From Seonamhaeicola maritimus (GTDB taxonomy: Bacteria > Bacteroidota > Bacteroidia > Flavobacteriales > Flavobacteriaceae): a stretch of DNA of 64,000 nt. The translations under genes and the position numbers were made by a program. The stretch lies in the NCBI RefSeq assembly GCF_008056315.1, contig NZ_VRKQ01000018.1, forward strand, positions 189,772-253,771. Direction: 5' to 3'. A model generated the notes under the pieces. It was not told the DNA's origin and did no database searches. It saw only the letters and a program-made list of their open reading frames with translations. Positions 43,426 to 51,060 of this stretch are shown one piece after another (within the stretch, counting starts at the first letter, position 1; the number at the start of each line of letters is the position of its first letter).

Positions 43426-45195
43426 TTACTCTTGATAAATTTTTTCAATGAGTTCTTTGTATTTTTCCTTAATCACTTTTCGCTTCATTTTCATTGTAGG
43501 AGTAAGGTGGCCATCATCAATGGTCCAAATATCTGGGGTTATTTCAAACTTTTTAATTTGTTCCCATTTACCAAAGTTGGTGTTAGCTTCGTCAATTTCT
43601 TCTTGAATACGTTCATGAAGCTGTTTACTGTTTAAAATGGCTTCTTTGGATTCAAAAGTAATATCATGCCTTTTAGCCCATTCTTCAACAAATTCATAAT
43701 TAATTTGAATTAATGCTGCAGGCATTTTTTGCCCTTCGCCAATAACCATAATCTGCTCTATAAAGCGAGATTGTTTAAATTTATTTTCAAGAAGTGCAGG
43801 TACAATATATTTACCTCCAGAGGTTTTAAACATGTCTTTTTTACGATCTGTAATTTTAAGGAAATTATCATCACAAACTTCACCAATATCACCCGTGTGA
43901 AAATAATCGCCACTCATCACTTCTGCGGTTTTTACTGGGTCTTTATAATACCCTTTCATTACATTTGGACCTTTTACTAAAATTTCACCATCTTCGGCAA
44001 TCTTAACTTCAACATTATCAATAATTCTTCCTACAGTTCCAATCTGGATTCCCATATTATAAGGGCAGTTTACTGAGACGACCGGTGAAGTTTCCGTAAG
44101 TCCGTATCCTTCTAAAATAGGCATTTCTGCGGCAGAAAATATTCTAATTAATCTTGGTTGTAAAGCGGCACTTCCAGAGACTAAAGTATCCAGGTTTCCA
44201 CCTAGGCCTTCTTTCCATTTACTGAAAATTAGTTTTCTGGCTATTTTTAATCTGAACTCATACCACCATCCATTCTTTCCGTAAGGCTCAAATTTTAAAC
44301 CTAAATCAACGGCCCAAAAAAATAACATTTTTTTAATGCCCTTAAGTGCTGCACCTTTAGCTATAATCTTATCATAAACCTTTTCATATAACCTTGGAAC
44401 TGCAGTCATTATAGATGGCTTAATTTCTTTTAAGTTTTCGCTAATGGTTTCTATGCTCTCAGCAAAATAAATCTCTGTACCACAATACTGGTATAGATAC
44501 AGAATCATGCGTTCAAAAACATGACAAACAGGTAAAAAACTTAATGCTGATGAATTACCATGTTCCATAGGAACACGTGATGAACTATCAATAACATTAG
44601 ATACTAAATTGTCGTGAGACAGCATAACGCCCTTAGGTTTTCCAGTAGTTCCAGAGGTGTAGATTAAGGTTGCTAAATCATCAGGTTTTACAGAATCTCT
44701 TATGGTTTCTACTTCCTTTTGATTACTTTCATCTTTGCCTAAATCTAAAACATCCTGCCAATTCTTTTCGCCTGCAATTTTATTAAAAGAATACACCTCC
44801 TTAAGCTTGGTGTTTCCTTTTATCTGGTTTAGTTTTTCTAAAATAGTTTCGTCTGACACAAAACAATACGTAGCTTCGGAATGATTTAAAACATACTCGT
44901 AATCCTCTTTAGAAATAGTAGGGTAAATAGGGACATTTTGTGCCCCAATTTGTAAAATACTCATGTCTAAAACGTTCCATTCTGTACGATTTGTTGATGA
45001 GATAACCGCAATTTTGTCGTTAGGTTTAACCCCAAGCCTTAATAAGCCTCTACTTATCTGATTATATTGATTAATATATTCTTGTGTTGATATACTAACC
45101 CATTTACCATCGTACTTTGAGGTAAATGCTTTTTTTAAACTAAACTTCTCAAGTTGATACGGAGGAAAATCAAAAATTCTAGTAATCTCTGTCAT
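43426..45195 (-). CDS. Long-chain fatty acid-CoA ligase (AMP-forming)
   Basis: This activates fatty acids to acyl-CoA with ATP. The protein has 589 residues from the ATG at 45195 (MTEITRIFDFPPYQLE). A longer frame from a TTG at 45220 is probably not used because it lies in the promoter area. The P-loop is LIYTSGTTGKPKGVMLSH; the adenylate motif GYGLTETSPVVS and the C-domain TGDIGE and DRKKDMFKTSGGKYI are present. It belongs to the bacterial FadD15/AAE15-like group. It feeds the neighbouring beta-oxidation enzymes but has its own transcript. Confidence 0.9.
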   Translation of the reverse strand: MTEITRIFDFPPYQLEKFSLKKAFTSKYDGKWVSISTQEYINQYNQISRGLLRLGVKPNDKIAVISSTNRTEWNVLDMSILQIGAQNVPIYPTISKEDYEYVLNHSEATYCFVSDETILEKLNQIKGNTKLKEVYSFNKIAGEKNWQDVLDLGKDESNQKEVETIRDSVKPDDLATLIYTSGTTGKPKGVMLSHDNLVSNVIDSSSRVPMEHGNSSALSFLPVCHVFERMILYLYQYCGTEIYFAESIETISENLKEIKPSIMTAVPRLYEKVYDKIIAKGAALKGIKKMLFFWAVDLGLKFEPYGKNGWWYEFRLKIARKLIFSKWKEGLGGNLDTLVSGSAALQPRLIRIFSAAEMPILEGYGLTETSPVVSVNCPYNMGIQIGTVGRIIDNVEVKIAEDGEILVKGPNVMKGYYKDPVKTAEVMSGDYFHTGDIGEVCDDNFLKITDRKKDMFKTSGGKYIVPALLENKFKQSRFIEQIMVIGEGQKMPAALIQINYEFVEEWAKRHDITFESKEAILNSKQLHERIQEEIDEANTNFGKWEQIKKFEITPDIWTIDDGHLTPTMKMKRKVIKEKYKELIEKIYQE

Positions 45196-45662
45196 GTGTT
45201 TTTTTGAAATGCTGTATTGCAAAGTATGAAATTAAATATGATTTTCAAATTTGAGTCAAAAGGATAAATATTATTAGATTTTAGTTGGTTCTTAAATTGG
45301 ATTATCTTTTTTATTGTTGATTAACCATATTGTTAAGGTATTCTTTTAAATTTTTAGATTTTTTTCAAATTGTGAACGCATTTTCATTAATTTTTACGAA
45401 AAGTGCAATTCTTGACCGGAAAAAATGCCAATAATTATAAAAAAGATTACGGGTATTACATTTTTGTAAAGTCTGGTCTTAAAACCTTTGATGATTCGTT
45501 AAAATCAAAAAAAAATTCAAACGTTTTCGTAAAGTATTTTAGCTTTGAAACCATGCTATATCAAGGTTTTATGACAAAAGTCAGTTTAATTGTTTTATAT
45601 GTAGAGTAATTTTGATGTATAAAATAAGAGATCATATTATAGTAAATAAAGAAGTAAAAAAA
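45196..45662. other. 467-bp intergenic region between the acyl-CoA ligase gene and pflB
   Basis: It is very AT-rich. The left part holds the start region of the minus-strand ligase gene. The right end carries the FNR-type pflB promoter (45571-45614) and a leader of about 45 nt. A 68-codon frame at 45403-45609 overlaps the promoter box and looks non-coding. No RNA gene is recognised. Confidence 0.6.
45571..45614 (+). promoter_or_regulatory. FNR-type box plus -7 element of pflB
   Basis: ATGACAAAAGTCAG (45571-45584) is centred 29.5 bp before the first T of TAATTTTG (45607-45614), an exact -7 element. The pflB ATG lies 48 bp further on. Confidence 0.78.
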
Positions 45663-47888
45663 ATGGAATTAAAACAATTTAAGAATAGCGTTTGGAATGA
45701 TGCTATTGACGTCAGAGATTTTGTAATTAATAATGTAACTCCTTATTATGGAAATGATGAGTTTTTAGTGGGCCCTAGTGAGCGTACTAAAAAACTTTGG
45801 GATGTTTGCTTAGAAGCTTCTAAAGAAGAGCGCCAAAACAATGGTGTACGTTCTGTTGATACAGAAATCATATCTGGAATAAGCAATTTCGAGGCAGGAT
45901 ATATTGATAAAGAGAATGAGGTTATAGTTGGTTTACAAACAGATGAATTATTAAAACGTGCAATGAAACCTTTTGGAGGTTTTAAAGTGGTTCAGAAAGC
46001 ACTACAGGAGCATGGTTTGGTGCCAAGTAACACTGTTACAGAATTGTTTTCTAAATATGTAAAGAGTCATAATGACGGTGTGTTTTCTGCTTATAATGAT
46101 GAAATTAAAAAGTTCCGTTCTTTAGGGCTTTTAACAGGATTACCTGATAATTACGCTCGTGGTCGTATTATTGGTGATTATCGTAGAGTTGCTCTTTATG
46201 GTATAGATAGATTAATTGAAGCTAAAAAAGAAGACTTTGCTGGTATAGAGGGGCCTATGAGTGATGCTGTTATTCGTTTACGCGAAGAAGTATCAGAACA
46301 AATTAAGGCCTTAAAAGACATGATAGAGATGGGTAAAAAATATGACCTTGATTTATCTCGTCCAGCTCAAAATGCTCAGGAAGCCGTACAATGGACTTAT
46401 ATGGCTTACTTAGCAGCTGTAAAAGAACAAGATGGTGCTGCAATGTCATTGGGTAATGTATCTTCTTTCCTTGATATTTTTATTGAAAAAGACTTAGAAG
46501 CAGGTGTAATTACTGAGGTTGAAGCGCAAGAGTATATTGACCAATTCGTAATGAAATTACGTATGGTTCGCCATTTAAGAATGGGAGCTTACGAAGAAAT
46601 TTTTGCTGGAGATCCAACTTGGGTAACAGAAGCTATTGGTGGTATGTTCTCAGATGGAAGAACTAAGGTTACAAAAACATCATTCCGTTTCTTAAATACC
46701 TTATATAACTTAGGTGCATCACCAGAGCCAAATATTACTATTCTTTGGTCTAATAGTTTACCTCAAAACTTTAAAAACTACTGTTCTAAGGTAGCTATTG
46801 ATACATCTTCAATTCAGTTTGAAAATGATGATATGATGCGTACAATGCGTGGATCTGATGATTACGGTATTGCATGTTGTGTGTCTTACCAAGCTTTAGG
46901 TAAGCAAATCCAATTCTTTGGAGCAAGAACCAATTTAGCTAAAACACTTTTATTAGCTATTAATGGTGGACGTTGTGAAAATACAGGAACTCAAATGGTG
47001 GAAGGTGTTGAGCCATTGGAAGGTGAATATTTAGATTTCGATAAAGTAATGGCTAACTACAAAGTAGCCATGAAAGAAGTAGCACGTGTGTATAATGATT
47101 CTATGAATATCATTCACTACATGCATGATAAATATTACTACGAAAAAGCTCAAATGGCGTTAATTGATACTAACCCAGATATTAACATTGCATATGGTGT
47201 TGCTGGTTTATCAATTGTAGCAGATTCATTATCGGCTATTAAATATGCTAAAGTGAAGCCAGTAAGAAATGAACAAGGTTTAACAATTGATTTTGAAATA
47301 GAAGGTGATTTCCCTAAATATGGAAATGATGATGATAGAGTAGATATATTTGCTCATGATGCTGTTGAAGATTTCAATAACGAATTAAAGGCCTTACCAG
47401 TTTATAAAAATGCAGAACCTACAATGTCTGTACTTACAATTACATCAAATGTAGTATATGGTAAGAAAACGGGAGCTACTCCAGATGGTAGAGCTAAAGG
47501 TGTTCCATTTGCACCAGGTGCAAACCCAATGCATGGACGTGACACTCACGGAGCCATTGCATCTTTAAACTCTGTAGCTAAAATTGATTATAAAGATTCT
47601 CAAGATGGTATTTCAAATACATTCTCAATAGTTCCTAAATCTTTAGGAGCTTCTGAAGAAGATAGAATCTCAAATTTATCTGCAACACTAGATGGTTACT
47701 TCTCAAGAAATGCACAGCATTTAAATGTTAATGTTTTGAATAAAGAAACGTTACTAGATGCTATGGAGAATCCAGAAGAGTATCCACAGTTAACAATTAG
47801 AGTTTCAGGATATGCTGTAAACTTTATAAGACTGACAAAGGAGCAACAGATGGAGGTTATAACAAGATCGTTCCACGATTCAATGTAA
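45663..47888 (+). CDS. pflB: Pyruvate formate-lyase (formate acetyltransferase)
   Basis: This glycyl-radical enzyme splits pyruvate with CoA to acetyl-CoA and formate without NADH. It has 741 residues from the ATG at 45663; a frame from 45612 begins with the TTG of the -7 element and is rejected. The active-site cysteine pair is C405-C406 ([14 protein letters not shown]), and the radical glycine is G716 in [10 protein letters not shown] near the C-terminus. The radical is destroyed by oxygen, so expression at low O2 is expected and matches the box upstream. The activase gene follows. Confidence 0.95.
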   Translation: MELKQFKNSVWNDAIDVRDFVINNVTPYYGNDEFLVGPSERTKKLWDVCLEASKEERQNNGVRSVDTEIISGISNFEAGYIDKENEVIVGLQTDELLKRAMKPFGGFKVVQKALQEHGLVPSNTVTELFSKYVKSHNDGVFSAYNDEIKKFRSLGLLTGLPDNYARGRIIGDYRRVALYGIDRLIEAKKEDFAGIEGPMSDAVIRLREEVSEQIKALKDMIEMGKKYDLDLSRPAQNAQEAVQWTYMAYLAAVKEQDGAAMSLGNVSSFLDIFIEKDLEAGVITEVEAQEYIDQFVMKLRMVRHLRMGAYEEIFAGDPTWVTEAIGGMFSDGRTKVTKTSFRFLNTLYNLGASPEPNITILWSNSLPQNFKNYCSKVAIDTSSIQFENDDMMRTMRGSDDYGIACCVSYQALGKQIQFFGARTNLAKTLLLAINGGRCENTGTQMVEGVEPLEGEYLDFDKVMANYKVAMKEVARVYNDSMNIIHYMHDKYYYEKAQMALIDTNPDINIAYGVAGLSIVADSLSAIKYAKVKPVRNEQGLTIDFEIEGDFPKYGNDDDRVDIFAHDAVEDFNNELKALPVYKNAEPTMSVLTITSNVVYGKKTGATPDGRAKGVPFAPGANPMHGRDTHGAIASLNSVAKIDYKDSQDGISNTFSIVPKSLGASEEDRISNLSATLDGYFSRNAQHLNVNVLNKETLLDAMENPEEYPQLTIRVSGYAVNFIRLTKEQQMEVITRSFHDSM

Positions 47889-47908
47889 TTATAAAATTAG
47901 TCGAGTGA

Positions 47909-47941
47909 GGACTTCCGAAAATTAGTACCTTTCGGAAGTTC
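47909..47941 (+). other. Stem-loop between pflB and pflA
   Basis: GGACTTCCGAAA pairs with TTTCGGAAGTTC (one G-U pair) around a 9-nt loop. It is followed by TAACTTTA (47942-47949), not a U-run, so it looks like a processing or attenuation structure, possibly with a weak internal promoter. Confidence 0.6.
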
Positions 47942-47983
47942 TAACTTTAAATCTAATACCTTATCAAAACTGCAGATTACACA

Positions 47984-48712
47984 TTGAGAGTGCATTCGGT
48001 TGAATCGTTTGGCACTCATGACGGACCTGGAATACGAATGGTTGTGTTTTTACAAGGGTGCAAACTAAAATGTTTGTACTGCCACAATCCAGATACCATA
48101 GATACCCACGGAGGAAAAGAATATCCTATAGAGAGCTTAGTAAAAAGAGCTGTTAATATGAAATCTTATTTTGGTGAATTTGGTGGTGTTACGGTTTCTG
48201 GCGGAGAGCCTTTATTGCAGTCAAAAGAGTTGGTTCATTTTTTTCAGAGGTTAAAGGAAGAAGGAATTCATACTAATGTAGATACTAATGGCAGAGTGTT
48301 TAATCACTTTACTGAAGAACTGTTAGATAAGTATACAGATTTGGTTATGCTAGATATCAAACATATGCATGAAGATGGATATCAAATGTTAACGGGTCAG
48401 AAAAATAAAGAGACCACTTTCAATTTTGCTAAACACAGAGAAGCTTCAGGTAAAGCTATGTGGTTGCGTTATGTTTTAATTCCAGGGATTACAAATACCC
48501 CGGAATTGTTACACGAAATGGGAAACTATTTTAAAGATTATAAAACCATTGAGAAGATTGAAATTCAACCATACCATAAACTAGGTATCCATAAATGGGA
48601 AGCTTTAGGTTGGGAGTATAAGTTGAATGATGCTAGAGAGAACACTGAGGAAGAATTAGAATCAGCTGTTGAAATACTGAAAAACTATTTCAAGGAAGTG
48701 AAGCTTAATTAA
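47984..48712 (+). CDS. pflA: Pyruvate formate-lyase activating enzyme
   Basis: This radical-SAM activase places the glycyl radical on PflB. The 242-residue protein has C26-K-L-K-C30-L-Y-C33 as cluster motif, ESFGTHDGPGIRMVVFLQG before it and VSGGEPLLQ (SAM-binding GGE) after. No ATG exists in front of the conserved LRVHSVESFG start; TTG at 47984 is the best start, in-frame stop at 47954. A weak start and the hairpin before it suit an activase needed in small amount. Confidence 0.93.
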   Translation: MRVHSVESFGTHDGPGIRMVVFLQGCKLKCLYCHNPDTIDTHGGKEYPIESLVKRAVNMKSYFGEFGGVTVSGGEPLLQSKELVHFFQRLKEEGIHTNVDTNGRVFNHFTEELLDKYTDLVMLDIKHMHEDGYQMLTGQKNKETTFNFAKHREASGKAMWLRYVLIPGITNTPELLHEMGNYFKDYKTIEKIEIQPYHKLGIHKWEALGWEYKLNDARENTEEELESAVEILKNYFKEVKLN

Positions 48713-48713
48713 A

Positions 48714-49544
48714 ATGAAAACAAATAAAATCTCATATAGTTTAGGAATAACACCAAAATTTATGGTGGTATTTCTTCTATTTAATGGGATTCTATTTAGT
48801 TGCAATAATTCTGAGAAAAAGCAAGATGCTGTAAATATTGATCACCCAATAGTTGGCAAATGGATTAAGGTAGGTCATGCTGGAAACACAAGTTTTAATT
48901 TCAAAAAAAATGGACTTGTTGAAGGCGATTTTGGAAATGATAAGAGTATTGATGTAGTCGCTGAATATGAAATAAAGAATGATACTATCAAGTTTGTAGA
49001 TAAGAAAGGTCAAGCTTGTGAAGGATATGGCTTGTATAAAATAGATCAAACAGACAATTATGTGTCATTTGATTTAATTGAAGACAATTGCGCCGGAAGA
49101 ATCAAGACAACACTTGGCTTTTGGGTAAGACCAAATTTTGAAGACACCCTTAGTAAACTTAATACACAAATAGAAAATTCATCTCAATTAGAATTACTAC
49201 TTAATAGAGGTAGAGTGTTTTTAGCAATAGGTAAATCAGTGCAGGCTAAACAAGATTTTGATAGTTTCATTTCTCAAGATTCTACAAATGCCAGAGTATA
49301 TATAAATAGAGCTGGGACAAGATTTCCTCATGACATGAAGGGAGCTGTTCTTGACTGTAATAAATCAATAGAATTAAATCCCAAAAACAAGAACGCTTAT
49401 TTTTTGAGAGGTCTTGCCAAATACGAATTAGGCGAGAAAGAACAAGCCTGTGAAGATTTTGAAAAGGCCATAGAATTAGGTTTTTCAATTTTAAGAATAG
49501 CTGAACAAAAAAGATGTGAAAATTTTTGGGTCAAAACGGAATAA
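48714..49544 (+). CDS. Lipoprotein with C-terminal TPR repeats
   Basis: The 276-residue protein has a long signal with lipobox LFSC (Cys 30). A small beta domain follows (about 45-140, HPIVGKWIKVGH then FNFKKNGLVEGDFG). Three TPR-like repeats end it (about 155-265), the clearest being ALLDCNKS-type and GLAKYELGEKEQACEDFEKAIELG. It starts 1 bp after the pflA stop and before the formate transporter gene, so it sits inside the fermentation operon. Its function is unknown. Confidence 0.72.
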   Translation: MKTNKISYSLGITPKFMVVFLLFNGILFSCNNSEKKQDAVNIDHPIVGKWIKVGHAGNTSFNFKKNGLVEGDFGNDKSIDVVAEYEIKNDTIKFVDKKGQACEGYGLYKIDQTDNYVSFDLIEDNCAGRIKTTLGFWVRPNFEDTLSKLNTQIENSSQLELLLNRGRVFLAIGKSVQAKQDFDSFISQDSTNARVYINRAGTRFPHDMKGAVLDCNKSIELNPKNKNAYFLRGLAKYELGEKEQACEDFEKAIELGFSILRIAEQKRCENFWVKTE

Positions 49545-49549
49545 AGCAT

Positions 49550-49567
49550 AAAAGACAATAGTCTTTT
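49550..49567 (+). other. Small hairpin before the OFA transporter gene
   Basis: AAAAGAC and GTCTTTT pair around AATA in the 47-bp gap between the TPR lipoprotein and transporter genes. It is weak as a terminator and may tune expression. Confidence 0.4.
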
Positions 49568-49591
49568 GTGAAGAAAAACAATTAGGAAAAC

Positions 49592-50848
49592 ATGAAAACA
49601 CAAAAATTAAAAAATCGTTGGTTGATAGCTGCTTCAGCAGTGGGGATACACATTTCAATAGGATCTGTGTATGCATATTCAGTAATGACCAACCCAGTAA
49701 AGGATATATTCGATGTTGATGGAAGTGTGATAAAGTGGGCATTTAAAATTGCTATTTTATTACTAGGGTTATCAGCAGCATTTTTAGGTAGATGGGTAGA
49801 AAAAGTTGGTCCAAAAGTTAGTGGAACAACAGCAGGATTATTTTACGGATTTGGTATTTTAGGATCTGGTCTTGCAGTGCAATTAGAATCACTTTGGTTG
49901 TTTTACTTATGCTACGGTGTAATTGGAGGTATAGGTCTTGGATTAGGATACATTACTCCAGTAAGTACATTGGTTAAATGGTTTCCAGACAGACGTGGTT
50001 TGGCAACTGGAATGGCAATTATGGGCTTTGGTTTTGCAGCTTTAATATTTGGCCCCGTAATGCAATCATTATTTGATTCAGTTGGAGTATCTAATGCATT
50101 TTACATTTTAGGAGCCATCTATATGATTTTAATATTAGCTTCGGCTAGATATATTGAAAGACCACCGGAAGGATATATGCCAGAAGGTTTCAAACCAGGC
50201 GAAGGAAAAACTATTAAAGCAGATATTTCAAATATCACTGCTAATGAGGCTTTAAAAACATCACGTTTTTATTATATCTGGATTATGATGTTTATAAACA
50301 TTTCTTGTGGTATTGCAGTAATTTCTGCTGCCAGCCCAATGATGCAGGAGAAACTAAGCTATACACCAATGGAGGCTGCCGCAATAGTTGGTTTAATTGG
50401 GGTGTTTAATGGGTTAGGTAGAATTATGTGGTCTACATTATCAGATTACTTAGGAAGAGCAAATACTTATATAGTATTCTTTGCTTTCCAAATTTTAGCA
50501 TTCTGGTTATTACCACAAATATCGATGGAATTAGCATTTTTAGTAATATTATTTACTGTAATTACTATGTATGGTGGTGGCTTTGCAACTTTACCAGCTT
50601 TTTTAGGCGATTTATTCGGAACCAAACAATTAGGTGCTATTCATGGTATGGTATTAACGGCATGGGCTTTAGCTGGTGTTGTTGGTCCAACAGTTTATGA
50701 TGTTGTTAAAAATATAACAAAATCTGTAGATGATACGCTTGCAGTATTTGCGGGATTATTTATTGTAGCATTTGTTGTATCATTATTAATGAAACGAACT
50801 GTAACACAAGCTTACAGAAAAATAAATAAAGACTTGAAATTTGCATAA
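49592..50848 (+). CDS. OFA-family (oxalate/formate antiporter-type) MFS transporter
   Basis: The 418-residue protein has twelve membrane helices. The OFA pattern is seen in ASAVGIHISIGSVYAYSVM in helix 1 and YGVIGGIGLGLGYITPVSTLVKWFPDRRGLATG in helices 4-5, the latter containing the MFS cytoplasmic loop. The second half has the pseudo-repeat (GLIGVFNGLGRIMWSTLSDYLGR). OFA members exchange or move small monocarboxylates such as oxalate, formate, lactate or pyruvate. Placement behind pflBA makes formate export, or pyruvate/formate exchange, the best guess. Confidence 0.87.
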   Translation: MKTQKLKNRWLIAASAVGIHISIGSVYAYSVMTNPVKDIFDVDGSVIKWAFKIAILLLGLSAAFLGRWVEKVGPKVSGTTAGLFYGFGILGSGLAVQLESLWLFYLCYGVIGGIGLGLGYITPVSTLVKWFPDRRGLATGMAIMGFGFAALIFGPVMQSLFDSVGVSNAFYILGAIYMILILASARYIERPPEGYMPEGFKPGEGKTIKADISNITANEALKTSRFYYIWIMMFINISCGIAVISAASPMMQEKLSYTPMEAAAIVGLIGVFNGLGRIMWSTLSDYLGRANTYIVFFAFQILAFWLLPQISMELAFLVILFTVITMYGGGFATLPAFLGDLFGTKQLGAIHGMVLTAWALAGVVGPTVYDVVKNITKSVDDTLAVFAGLFIVAFVVSLLMKRTVTQAYRKINKDLKFA

Positions 50849-50889
50849 AAAGCAAATTTAAAACAGTTCCATTTTTTCTTTTTTTATTG

Positions 50890-50929
50890 AAAAACCCCGA
50901 GGCAGGTTATGATTGCTTCGGGGTTTTTT
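50890..50929 (+). terminator. Terminator of the pfl operon
   Basis: AAAAACCCCGAGGCA pairs with TGCTTCGGGGTTTTTT (one G-U) around a 9-nt loop, with a U-run. Confidence 0.9.
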
Positions 50930-50976
50930 GTTTTTACAAAAAATATTTAAAAAACTATTGATTTTAAAGGGATTAT

Positions 50977-51020
50977 ATGATTTATGTCATGAAAATACCT
51001 CATGTTAAAACGTACTTTTA
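50977..51020 (+). promoter_or_regulatory. FNR-type box plus -7 element of ppdK
   Basis: ATGATTTATGTCAT (50977-50990) is centred 29.5 bp before TACTTTTA (51013-51020), one base from TAnnTTTG. A 40-bp stretch follows before the ATG. Confidence 0.72.
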
Positions 51021-51060
51021 TATGGAATTTTAGAAAAAAATGTAATCAAAAATAAATATT

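Noticed and set aside
45403-45609. 68-codon frame before pflB
   Set aside because: It covers the FNR-type box and the -7 element, has no recognisable domain, and its composition is that of AT-rich intergenic DNA.
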